64,000 nucleotides of DNA, taken from positions 23,746,001-23,810,000 of the forward strand of contig CM070633.1 in NCBI GenBank assembly GCA_036346255.1, in the 5' to 3' direction. Position 1 is the stretch's first letter; each line of letters begins with the position of its first letter. Source of the DNA: Ampelocalamus luodianensis (Eukaryota > Streptophyta > Magnoliopsida > Poales > Poaceae). The notes under the pieces are model-generated. The model saw nothing but the letters and a program-made list of their open reading frames with translations. It searched no databases and was not told where the DNA came from. Position numbers and translations under genes: made by a program. Positions 32,741 through 45,450 of this stretch are shown one piece after another.

Positions 32741-34249
32741 GCAAGACTTACGAGTAATAAACCCAGATATTACTACATGCAGGCTTTAATCAAAAGAGAA
32801 GGCTAAAGGTTTATTTTTAGCATAAAGCATATTTTATTTGCAATAAGTAATAGATTGAAAGCAGTTTTAACAATCTGATTTTATTTGTTCAAATAACAGC
32901 GAGACAATAAGTAATAACAATAAGACATCATGGAGATGACTAACCCAATAGCCATCACAACAATAACACGAATTACCCATTCGTACCACCCATATCAAGT
33001 TTTAATGAAAAGTTATAGTCTAGTTCTTGCACGACCTTACCAAGCATGTCCATAACCTAGGACGAGGCTATTCGAATAGTTTAAACCCTACAGGGGTGTA
33101 CCAATGTACCCACACTTAAGACCGCCTTTTTGCCAAGCTATTAAGCACACTTCCTTTGGTGTGTCGGCACGGCTAAGTCCTACGAGATATTTCCAATGGA
33201 TTGTATTAATTAAGAGTCGCACGTATGGGAGTTAACCCTTAGTGATCCGCCGACGACGAAGATTACTAGGACCCATACGTTGAGTTGGAAACACCGGCCC
33301 AGCCAAAGCAACTGCGGGTGTTCCTAGGTATAGAGAACCTAGAAAGGAACCCATCCCTCTCATCCCAAAATGAATATTTTTCTCTATCACTACCACCAGC
33401 GACTCATTAATTAACACCTCCCAAAGTACTACGTCAAGAGAGGTCTCATATCCCTCTAGTGTGGTTAGCACGCAAATATCACTTGGCTTAGTGACACAAG
33501 TAACTCGGTCCTTGATGACCCGGGCACCATTCCATTCACACCAAAATATCACACCATCACACCAATGTGCCTAAGTCTAAAACATTTTATTTTCAGTTTT
33601 AGATTTCACAAATAAACAAGGCACAAGGTGCTGAACATAAGTAATAATAAGTTTTGTGTGATCAAGGTCATCGACTAAGTCGATAATCGCCCAATTCTAT
33701 CGGTAGCTAAGCATTGCTAAGCATCATATCGTAAAGACAAATAAAAGAGCATAAATTATTTACTAGGCTCTAATTCACCAGTGAGTATATTAACTTAGGT
33801 TTGTGGCAGGGTGTGAGGACCTCGGTTTATTTGGCTTGTAATACTTAACCATCCACTTGGTCCAAACATTACAAATCAAATAAACCAAGCCTCGAGATAT
33901 GTATACTTCCCAGAAATGCAGTATACACACCCCGCTACAAAATTGTGCATCAATTCCATCCATTCACATAGAACCGAAGCACAACACAAGCTCAAAAGAC
34001 ATACATAATAATAAGTTATTACAAAAGAGGGGCCGACAGGCCAAATACCATACAGATAACCAAGTAAATAGCGGAAGCAAAGGTGCCATAAAATGGCGAT
34101 AAACAAAAGCCAATTAGTGTGCCTTTAACCCACAAGGCAACCAACCGGATCGCCAAGCTAGTCGTCAAACCTGCAGCACATCTCACAAAAAGGGAAGCCC
34201 TTGGGGCTCACCTTCTTCCTCTGCAACAGAAATTTTAAGCAAAGCAAAT

Positions 34250-34274
34250 GAGTACAAAAATTGTTTTTGTACTC
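34250..34274 (-). other. Conserved stem-loop in K5 copy B
   Basis: A perfect 11-bp stem (GAGTACAAAAA/TTTTTGTACTC) with loop TTG, followed by GCAAGACTG. Confidence 0.75.
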
Positions 34275-36339
34275 GCAAGACTGATGTGTAAGATAACAGA
34301 ACTATAAATAACTACATGCAAGCTTTATTTAAGTGGAGGAGGCTCTCGACTTATTTTCAACATAAAGCAAGTTTTATTTGCAATAATGTAATACATTTGA
34401 AAGCAAGTCCGCAATTCATTTTTATTGTTCAAATAACCAGGAGACAAATATAACAATAGGTAGATGATAACATCCTGGAAGTGACTAACCCAATAGTCAC
34501 CACAACAATAGCATGAAGTACCCCTTCATACCACCCATGTCAAGTTTTAGGTTTTTAAAAGGTTGTAGTCTAGTTCTTGCACGACCTTACCAAGCAATGT
34601 CCATAACCTAGGACGAGGCTATTCGAATAGTTTTAACCCTACAGGGGTGTACCAATGTACCCACACGATAGACCGCCTTTCCACCAGCCACGGTTAGCAT
34701 ACTTCCTTTGGTATGCAGGCATGGCTAAGTCTAACAAGACATTTCCAATGAATGATTCTAATTAAGAGTCGCGACAACCCGAAGGGTAGGGTGCACCGGC
34801 CCAGCCGAAGCAACTACGGGTGCTCTTCCCCTTATAAAAACAGTTTTAACCACCTGCGACCCCGAATTAACACCTCCCAAAGTACTTAGTCAAGAGAGGT
34901 CCCATATCCCCCTCGTGTGGTTAGCACAATCAATCGCTGGCTTAGTGACACAAGTAACTCAGTCCCGGGACTTAGGCACCATTCCAATCACACCCAACAG
35001 ATCACACCAACATACCATTGTGCCCAAGTCAAGATATAATTTTTAATTTCAGTTTTTGATTTGCAAATTAGCAAAGCACAAGGGTTGGATATAATGGAAT
35101 AATATTGACATTTGTGTGATCAAGATCACTGACTAAGTCGATGATCGCCCAATACTACCGATAGCTAAGCAAGTCTAAGCAGTATTTATTCGTAATCTAC
35201 TAAGTGATAAGAGTTCATCCAACGAACTCGAATCCCAGCAAATAACCTAGACTCAGGTAGTAGAGGATAATTATTTACCTACAGATTATGCAACTAGAGG
35301 ATTAACTAATCAATTTAACAACAAAATAGCAATGCATACATACAAGTTAAACAAAGTATTAGACTTTAAAAGTAATGGGATGAAATGGGAAATGATCAAA
35401 CTGCTTGCCTGACTGCGGTTGCTCACTATGCTGCAGAGGATCACTCTCAAGGATATCATAATCGTCGGAACCTACCGAAAGAGCGAAAAAGAACCGATAA
35501 GAACAAAGAAAATGAAAAAGACTCAAAATCCAACTTTCTCCAAAAGCTCTGAAAATTTTACAACAGCAAGAGCATGATTTATTATGAATTTAGAAACAAG
35601 AATCAATTGATTCAGACTCTCTATGCAAAAGATATGATTAAAACAATTCAATTCGGCTGAAAATGCACTTAAATGAGGTTACTGTTCATAAATAATTTTC
35701 TAGAGGTTTTCTGAATATGAAAATTTTATGATAGGTAACTACAGACATTTTAAGGCTAACACAAGTGGTCTCACCTCATTTAGAGTTAAAATGATTTACT
35801 TATGATTTTTCAAGTCATGGAAATGAACAAAACTAAGCTGCATATGAAATCTTGTTGAAAAAAGTAACATGCCTAAAGTCAATTTTAACCGCAAGTTTAT
35901 TATTAGAGGAAGCCAACAGAATTGGATTCACTCAAAAAGGATTTACAGAAAATTAGTTATGCATTTTACAAATTTCTATGAATTCTAGACCACATTTCAG
36001 GTTGAAACAAGTTAACATAGTTTATACTATTTTCTGCTACAGAAAAGAGTTCGAAATCATACTCAATTTAAAGTTAATCTTACCACAGAGCTAACACAAT
36101 TTGAATTTCTCAAAAAGGAGTTAAAACGAAATAGTTATGTACATTTGAAAACTAGAACATTTAAACACTTTGAAAATTTGGAGCTCTCGGGTGGTCTGAA
36201 AGAAATGACAGAACTGGGAAGGTCAGAACCGTGGATGTAGGATCCAACGGCTCCAGGGCACCGGTCGCACAGCGCACGCAAAGGACCTCCTTGCGCACTG
36301 AGGAGGTCGTGGCCGTCAGATCTGGATCTGGCGGCCCAG

Positions 36340-37090
36340 AGCTCCAGGAGGAGGTTCTAAGGCCAACTCAAAAGGGGAGGTCTAGACGGCTAAGATCTCC
36401 CGAGGGGAGGTCCTAACGGTCCAGATCTGAACGAGGAGGTCCTAAGCGATAAGCTTCACAGTGAGAGGTCTTGACGGTTAGGATCTCACCGAGGAGGTCC
36501 TAACGGTCAAGATCTATGCGGAGGGAGGTCTGGACGGCTAGGATCTCACCGAGGAGGTCCTAACGGTCAAGATCTCCACAGGGAGGTCTTGCAAGGCAGG
36601 TGTTTAACAGAGAGAGGTCTGGGCGGTTCAGATCTCCCTGGGGAGGTCCTGAACGGTCCAGATCTGTGCGGAGGAAGGTCCTGAGGTTTCTTTGCAAGGA
36701 CCAGGGGTGGTCTTTTTGCAAAGAGGACCCCAAGGAGGTCTTTTTGCAAAGAGGACCCCAAGGCGGAGGGTGATCCTAACGGCTGGGATCTAGCCTACGG
36801 AGATCTTCAATGGCCAGGATTTCAGATAGCGGGAGGTCCTGGCATTAAGACTGCTGCGGGAGAGATCTAACGGGTAAGATTAACTTGAAGAGCTCATGAA
36901 CGGCTAAGATCACCATGGGGAGGTCCTAGGACTTGAGCCTTTACAGAAAGGGATCGACGGTTTAGATCTAATCACAAAGAGGTCATTAAGGGCTCGGATT
37001 ACACTGAAGAGGTCCCGGGACTTAAGTTTTCGCAGACAAGATTCTACGGTCAGGACCTAACACAAGGGTGGTCTTGGACGGCCACGATGA
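36340..37090 (-). repeat. GGAGGTC...GATCT degenerate array, copy B
   Basis: More than a dozen units of the form GAGGTCCTAACGGTCAAGATCT with variable spacers, unit about 35-45 bp. Alternate units read TCTGGACGGCTAGGATCTC. Confidence 0.85.
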
Positions 37091-38075
37091 ACCCGAGGAG
37101 GTCAGGGACTTTGTCGGAAGTAAGACAACGGCACCGACCACCGTGGCTTTGCCCGTCGGCGTGCCGACGGCGACCTGGGGCACGGCTGCGCCAAACCAAG
37201 ACCTGAATGGGTTCGCCACACTATTGCGCACCCATTTGTGACCACCTCGACTGCAGCGGCGGCCCACAACGCCGGCGAGCCGGAGGAGGTCAGAGGAGTA
37301 TCTACGGCGAAAATCGACAACGCGCGAAAAGACCACTACGAGCTAAACTATCTAGTGCTTGAGCTCGAGGGGGCTAATGTGATCTCACCTGGGCCCAGAG
37401 GAGGTCCAAGGGAGGTCGGTGGAGCCCTGGCGATGATGACCGGCGCCGGAGTGGAGGAAGATGACACGGGGAAAAGCTCCTGAGCGATATGAGAACTGAA
37501 GAAAGCTGCAGTTAGCTCCGGAAGGACCCGCAGATGGAGCAAGAGCGGCAAACGGAGGGAGGGAAACATGCTTACCGGCGATAATGACGGAGGCGGCGAT
37601 TTCGGCTGAAAATGGGGAACCTCCCAATTCAACCGCCATGTGAGGACCCCAGTTTATTTGGCTTGTAATGTTTAACCATCCACTTGGTCCTAACATTACA
37701 AATCAAATAAACCAAGCCTCGAGATATGTATACTTCCTAAATGCATATACACACTCACACAAAATGGTGCATCAATTCCATTCATTCACATAGAACCGAA
37801 GCACAACACTAAATCAAAGACATACATAACATAAAGAGTTATTACAAAAGAGAGGCCGACCGGCTAAATGACATACAACTAAATAAGTAAACAGCGGAAG
37901 CAAAAGGGCCATAAGATGGCGATAAACAAAAACCAATCAGTGTGCCTTTACCCACAAGGCAACCAACCGGACCGCCGGCTAGTCGTCCCAAACACCACCG
38001 CAACACAACTCACAAAAGTGAGGCCCTTGGGGCTCACCTTCTTCCTCTGCAACAAAACAATTAAGCATAGCATCT

Positions 38076-38100
38076 GAGTACAAAAATTGTTTTTGTACTC
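38076..38100 (-). other. Conserved stem-loop in K5 copy C
   Basis: The same 11-bp perfect stem and TTG loop as copy B, followed by GCAAGACTG. Confidence 0.75.
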
Positions 38101-40179
38101 GCAAGACTGACGTGTAAGATAACAGAACTATAATTAACTACATGCAAGCTTTATTTAAGTGGAGGAGGCTCTGGACTTATTTTCAGCATAAAGCAAGTTT
38201 TATTTGCAATAATTTAATACATTAAAAGCAAGTTTGCAATTAATTTTATTGTTCAAAAAACAGAGAGACAGATATAACGGTAGATAGATGACAACAACAT
38301 CCTGGAAGTGACTAACCCAATAGTCACCACAACAATAGCATGAAGTATCCCTTCATACCACCCATGTCGAGTTTTAAGTTTTTAAAAGGTTGTAGTCTAG
38401 TTCTTGCACGACCTTACCAAGCATGTCCATAACCTAGGACGAGGCTATTCGAATAGATTCAACCCTGCAGGGGTGTACCAATGTACCCACACGATAGACC
38501 GCCTTTCCACCAGCCACGGTTAGCATACTACCTTTGGTATGCAGGCACGGCTAAGTCTAACAAGACATTTTTCAATGGATGATGCTAATTAAGAGCCGCA
38601 ACCCACGGGAGAAGGACACATTAGACAGCCTAACCGGTCTGCTAATGCTCCCCTCCAAACACCACACACAAAATACCCACCAACCAGCTCCTAATTAACA
38701 CCTTCCAAAGTACTTAGCCAAGAGAGGTCCCATATCCCCCTCGTGTGGTTAGCACACATTAAGCGCTTGGCTTAGTGACACAAGTAACTCGGTCCTTGGG
38801 GACTTAGGCACGCACCATTCCAATCACACCCAACAGATCACACCAACATACCATTGTGCCCAAGTCAAGATATAATTTTTGTTTCCAGGTTTTAATTTGC
38901 AAATTATTAAAACACAAGGTTGGACATAATGGAATAATAGTAACATTAGTGTGATCAAGACCATCGACTAAGTCGATGATCGCCCAATACTACCGATAAC
39001 TAGGCATGGCTAAGCAATATTTATTCGTAATCTACTAAGTGACAAGAGCTCATCCAACGAACTCTAATCACAGCAAATAACCTAGGCTCAGGTAGTAGAG
39101 GATAATTATTTACCTACAGATTATGCAACTAGAGGATTAACTAATCAATTTAACAACAAAATAGCAATGCATACATACAAGTTAAACAAAGTATTAGACT
39201 TTAAAAGTAATGGGATTAAAGGGGAAATGATCAAACTGCTTGCCTGGCTGATGTTGCTCACTATGCTGCAGAGGATCACTCTCAAGGATGGCACAATCGT
39301 CGGAACCTACCGAAAGAGCGAAAAAGAACCGATAAGAACAAAGAAAACGAAAAAGACTCTAAAACCAACTTGATCCAAATGCTCTGAAAATTTTACAGCA
39401 GCAAGGGCATGATTTATAACAAATTTATAAACAAGAACCAACTGATTTGGACTCTTAATACAAAAGTTATGATTAAAACAAGTTTGCTCAGCTGGGAAAA
39501 ATTGCAATCTGTTACTGTTCATCATAATTAAATTGTTTGGCAAAAATTTCTAGAAAGGTGGTGCAGCTAAAATTTTTATGGTAGATCAAACACCTCATAA
39601 GATGAACAACTCAATTGGATTCATCTCATTTAGAGTTAAAATGATTTAGTTATGATTTTTCAAGTTATACAAATGAACAAAACTAAATTGCATATGATCT
39701 CTGTCAAAAAAAAGAATATGCCTAAAGTCAATTTTAACAGCAAGTTTATTATTAGAGGAAGCCAACAGAATTGGATTCACTCAAAAAATGATTTACAGAG
39801 AATTAGTTATGCATTTTACAAATTTCAATGAATTCTAGACCACATTTTAGGTTGAAACAAGTTAACATAGTTTATACTATTTTCTCACATGTAAACGAGT
39901 TCAAAATCATACTCAATTTAAAGTTCATTCTACTACAAAGCTAACACAACTTGAATTTCTCAAAAAGGAGTTGAAATAAAATAGTTATGCACCTTTGAAA
40001 TCTAGAACATTTAAAAACTTTGAAATTTTGGAGCTCTCGGGAGGTCTAAGGGAAATGACAGAACTGGGGAGGTCGGAACCGCTGATGCGAGATCCAGCGG
40101 CATCATAGCACCGATCGCACAGCGCACGCAAAGGACCTCCTTGCGCACTGAGGAGGTCGTGGCCGCCGATCTGGATCCG

Positions 40180-40860
40180 CGCCCGAGCTCCGTGAGGAGG
40201 TCCTAAGGCCCACTCACAGGGGAGGTCCGGACGGCTAAGATCTCCGAGGAGGTCCTAGCGGTCCAGATCTGAACGAGGAGGTCCTAAGCGATAAGCTTCA
40301 CAGTGAGAGGTCTTGACGGCTAGGATCTCACCGAGGAGGTCCTAACGGTCAAGATCTATGCGGAAGGAGGTCTGGACGGCTAGGATCCCACCGAGGAGGT
40401 CCTAACGGTCAAGATCTCAATGAGGAGGTCCTCCAAAACAGTGCGTTAACAGAGAGAGGTCTGGACGGCTTAGATCTCCTTGGGGAGGTCATAAACGGTC
40501 CAGATCTGTGTGGAGGGAGGTCTTGCGGTCTTTTTCACAAAGGACCAGAGGTCTTTTGCAAAGAGGACCCCAAGGAGGTCTTTTTGCAAAGAGGACCCCA
40601 AGGAGGAGGGTGATCCTAACGGCTGGGATCTAGCCTACGGAGGTCTTTAACGGCCAGGATTTCAGATAGTGGGAGGTCCTGGCAGCTAACGTCGTGCACA
40701 CGAGGATCTAGCGGCTAAGATTAACTTGAAGAGCTCATGAACGGCTAAGACCACCACGGGGAGGTCCTAGGACTTGAGTTTTCACAGACAAGATCCTACG
40801 GTCAGGATCTAACACGAGGGTGGTCTTGGACGGTCACGATGAACCCGAGGAGGTCCAATG
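40180..40860 (-). repeat. GGAGGTC...GATCT degenerate array, copy C
   Basis: Same unit and order as in copy B. A variant pair AAGAGGACCCCAAGGAGGTC occurs near 40560-40600. Confidence 0.85.
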
Positions 40861-43800
40861 ACTTGACAAAAACGTGACAAAGGTACAGAACACCGGGCTT
40901 TGGTCACCGGCTCGTCGCCGGCGACCACGGCCACGGCGGCGCGGACAAATAATGGCGAAACGCTCGCAATACCATTGTGATCATTATGAGGGCACTTATG
41001 TCACCGGAGACGACCCACATCGCCGACGAGCCGGAACGAGGCGGAGACCAAAGTACGGGAAAAGTGAAAACAGCGAAAAGCCTCGCCGCAACCTAAATCA
41101 AGAGGTGCTTGAGCTCGGGGGGGGCAAAAAGGACCTCACCGAGACAAGGCCGAGGTCGGAGGGGAGCTGAGTAGGCCCTGACGGTGGAGAGGCTTGCTGG
41201 CCGTGAGGACGATGATGAGGACAAGGCGGCCTGAGCAAAAGAGTAAGGCCGCAACATCAAAATAGGTTCCTTATAGCTCCGGGGTGCTCCCAGAGCAAAG
41301 AATTGGAGGGAGGAGCTCTTACCAGAGCTGGGGACGAAGGGGGTGTGTTCCCAGCCGAAAGAGTGGAACCCCAGAATTCAGCTGCGCCCTGAGGAGACAA
41401 GCCAAATTTAATTAGGGTTATCAACCACTGAGGTGAGGGGAAGGATTTGGAGCAAGAAGTGGAGCAATAGAGCCACTGGAGTACTAGATGCACCGAGGAG
41501 CTCCAAGCTTCAGTAATGGCAGCCAAGTGTTTCCAGCGCTATGCGATTTGGTTCACAGAGTGAGAGCTAAGGACTTGCAAAAAGGTGCAGAAAGGAAGCC
41601 AAGGGGGAGCTCGGGGACCATATAAAGCTAGTGAGCAACGGGAGGAAACCCGAGCAGCTCCACGGGGAAATGGAGCTCAAGCACTGCCACCGCTCAGAGG
41701 AAGTGACAGGAGTTGGTAGCGGGAAGACTTTGGAGGAAAGGTGCTGACGAGCATTTAAGAAGGGCAGTAAAGAGCCGTTGACGAGGACGGAGACGATGGG
41801 ACAAGCCATTGTGCAATTCTCAGCGCACGCCATCTCCCCCGTGCCTGAGGAAGAAGAAGAACAGGGAGGAGGTCGGGGACCGCATGATTAGAAGTGAACG
41901 GCCGGGATCAAACGGGGACCCCGGAGGTGGGAAGAGGTAGGGGAGATCGTGACGGTTGGATCCAAATCCAACGGTCGACACCCACGCGCCCAACTGCCCC
42001 GGCCCGATGCAGCTAGGCGGCTCGGTGCGACCAAGACCTGGAGGTCGGACTCGGGTCTGAGTCCAAGTCTGACTCAGACCAGGGTTTTAAATTGGGAGCT
42101 GAACTTTGGAGAATTAATTGAGGTAGCAAACTCACTCCAAAAATTCTGAAATTTTTACAGGAGCTTGGTAACTTAGATAAGGACCTTGTATAAAATTTTC
42201 AGAGGTTTTTGTGCTGTACATTTTCCTCCAAAAATTATACAATGTGCTGGGCTAGGGTTTGACTACAAGTCAAACAAGTTTGACTGGCCCTTAGAAATAC
42301 TTAAACAATTTCCAAAAATTGTGAAATTTTTCAGAGGGGTCACATATCAACCCTAGCACTTAGGAAAAATAGTTCCAGAGCATGATCACAAGATTTGACA
42401 AGAGGATTTTTGGAAAGGCTTGTATTTCCATAATTCTTATTACAAGAATTTCCCAACATACTGGAATTACAAGATTTAAGAAAAAGTTTTAATTTCTACC
42501 CATTTTCTTACATTTGAAACACAAGTTGAAAATGAGGATGTTACACGCCACCTGAGGGGACAAATCAAATTAAACGAGGGTTAATGATCAGTGAGGTGCA
42601 AGGGAGCAGCTGGTGCAAGAAGTCGGGCAAGAGAGCCACTGAAGGGTGGGTTGCACCACGGAGCTCGAGATGCGGCAATGGCGGGCAAGTGCTTCAGAGA
42701 GGTTTTGAGCTCAACCAAGCACAGAGAAGCAAGGCCAAGCTCAAGAAGGTGGAAAGATGGCAGAAGGGAGCTTGTGGGCTACTTAAAGCCGAGAAGGGCA
42801 AATAACGGAGCAATGGGTAGGGAATGGGGGAGCTCGGGTCAAGGCGGCAAAACGGCCGAAGGGATGGGAGCACGTGAAGAACAGGGAGGGAGGACTTGGA
42901 GGCGGTGACTGACGGGCATTAATGCATAGCAGCAAAGAGCTGTTGGGAGGTGACTGAGCCCTACCCTCCCCTCTGACCTTGCTCTGGCACGGATACACGC
43001 GCGCGGCGGGCGGTGGAAGATGACCAGGAGGCGGGCGGGACCATCAGTCAGCGATAGAAAATGGCTCAAGCCGGAAGTGCACGAGAGGGCTGAGTCGGAC
43101 CCTAAGTCATGGACCCAAGCACCTAGGCGGTTGGATTGAGATCCAAGGGCCAATACCCACGCGCCCAACTGCCCGAGCCCGACGCGGCTAGGCGGCTCGG
43201 TGCGACCAAGACCTGGAGGTCGGACTCGGGTCTGAGTCCAAGTCTGACTCACACCAGGGTTTTAAATTGGAAGCTGAACTTTGGAGAATTAATTGAGGTA
43301 GCAAACTCGCTCCAAAAATTCTGAAATTTTCACAGGAGCTTGATAACTTAGATATTGACCTTGTATAAAATTTCCAGAGGTGTTTGTGCATTACATTTTC
43401 CTCCAAAAAATTATACAATGTGCTGGGCTAGGGTTTGACTGGCCCTTAAAAATATTTAAACAATTTCCAAAAATTGTGAAATTTTTCAGAGGGGTCACAT
43501 ATCAACCCTAGCACGAAAAATAGTTCCAGAGCATGATCACAAGATTTGACAAGAGGATTTTTGGAAAGGCTTGTATTTCCATAATTCTTATTACAAGAAT
43601 TTCCCAACATACTGGAATTACAAGATGTAAGAAAAAGTTTTAATTTCTACCCATTTTCTTACATTTGAAACACAAGTTGAAAATGAGGATGTTACACAGG
43701 GGTGGATAATTTTAGGGAAACAATGCATTAGGATTAGCTACCTCTAATCGATAAAATTAACTTTGACACAATGAAGCATGCACACATATTCTTTGCAAAC

Positions 43801-44849
43801 AAGATATTAGACTTTAAAAGTAATAGAGTCAATATGATCAAATGAATGCTACATCTGCTTGCCTTGTTGGAGATCACTTGATTGCTGCAGAGGATCGCTC
43901 TCGAACTCAACAAATTCTTCGGAACCTATCGCAAGAACGAGAAAATCCAATAAGAACGACGAACACCGAAAAAGACTCAAAATCTAAAGTCATCCAAAAT
44001 CCATGAAATTTACAAAGAAGGTAGAGCATGATTTTAAATGAATTTAGCAACATGAATCATTTGATTTGGACTAAGCATGCAAAAGTTATAGCCTAAACAA
44101 TTTCAATCAGCTCGAAAGATCCAATTTAAATGCTTTCTGTTACTGTTCATTGCATAAATTTCTAGAAGATTGGTGAACATGAAAATTTTATGATAGACAG
44201 AGAATGACATTCTAAGAACAGCAAAATAGGGTTTACTGCATTTGGAGTTAAAATGAATTTATCATGATTTTCCTAAGTTATGACACTAGTGCACTATTAA
44301 TTTCGGAGGCAAAGACAATATTAAAACCTATTCTAGCCTATTCTACACTAAAGCATATTAATAAAGGACTCTAACACATTTTAGTTTACTAAATTTGGAG
44401 TTACAGGGAATTACTTATGCATTTTTCAAGTTAACTGAATTTTTAGAGCAATAATTAAAGTTAAACCTAAAATAAATCCACTAACACATTTTTCTGGAAC
44501 AAAACTAAGATTACAACCATTTTTAGATTAAAGCTTAGTTAAAACCAGAATTAAGAAATTTTGAATCAACCGAAAAGGGTTTAAAATGAATTAGTTATGC
44601 AATTTTGAAGTTTAATATATTTTACAGTTCACAAATAAAGGTTTAACTGAAATACTTACTACTAACTCAAATCGGAAAAACCTGGGTCGTTAAGATCAAA
44701 TCCAATGGCCCAAGCGCACTAGAGAACGGCCGCGCGAACAGCCCGCGAATCTAGATGGTTGGATTAAATCCAACGGTCCACAAAAGATGGAACGTTCGAA
44801 CTTTTAAACGTCTCACTCAATTTTGGGCCGTGGATCTAAAAGGCATGGC

Positions 44850-45450
44850 TCAGATCAAGGTTGCCTTCGGAGGTCCGAATGCAACCACGATCTAAGGCGC
44901 AGATCTAGAAATGGACAACTCAGAGTGAAAGGGACAACTAGAGGTCCTAACGTTTCAACAGATCTGAGCCGCGGATCTAAAATGGACGGTAAGAAGGATT
45001 GGAGCGCTAGAACTCCGAACGCGCTGAGGAGGTCTAGACCATAGGATCTAGATTTGACGGTCCGAACCTACAAAAGGGGAGGTCCTAAAGGTTAAGATCT
45101 ACGAGAGGGGAGGTCCTAAACGGCTCAGATCTCCAAGGGGAGGTCATGAACGGTCAAGATCTACCCAGAGGAAGTCCTCACGATAAGATCTAAAAGAGAG
45201 GAGGTCTTGGACGGCTCAGATCTCCATGGGGAGGTCCTGAACGGTCAAGATGTCCACAGGGAGGTCCTAAAGGTTCTCTTTACAAAAGTCCAAGGGGGTG
45301 GTCTTTTGCAAAGAGGACCCCGAGGGTGGTCTTGAGGGTTGTCTTTGCAAAAGACCAATGGGGTGGTCTTTGCAAAAACACAGAAGGTGGTCTGAGGGTG
45401 GTCTTAGGGGGGTCTTTGGGGTGGTATTTGTAAAAAGACCAGGGTTGGTC
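44850..45450 (-). repeat. GGAGGTC...GATCT degenerate array, copy A
   Basis: Units of the same type but more diverged. They end in a run of GTGGTCTTTGCAAAAGACC variants (45295-45445), several of which are self-complementary (GGTCTTTTGCAAAGAGGACC). Confidence 0.8.

Larger units (their letters stand above)
37639..42545 (-). repeat. K5 solo LTR (copy C), innermost insertion
   Basis: TGTGAGGACCCCAG...GGATGTTACA, 4907 bp uninterrupted, is flanked by a perfect target duplication CGCCA (37634-37638 and 42546-42550). As the deepest layer it should be the youngest of this stack, and it is the best reference for the K5 LTR. The hairpin is at 38076-38100, CTATTCGAATAG at 38445-38456 and the array at 40180-40860. 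Confidence 0.95.
33812..43696 (-). repeat. K5 solo LTR (copy B), split by copy C
   Basis: Plus-strand ends are TGTGAGGACCTCGG and GGATGTTACA, flanked by the target duplication CAGGG (33807-33811 and 43697-43701). The pieces are 33812-37638 and 42551-43696, about 4.97 kb. Landmarks are CTATTCGAATAG at 34619-34630, the hairpin at 34250-34274 and the GGAGGTC array at 36340-37090. Open frames near 37020-37700 lie in GC-rich LTR sequence and recur, broken, in copy C. Confidence 0.93.
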
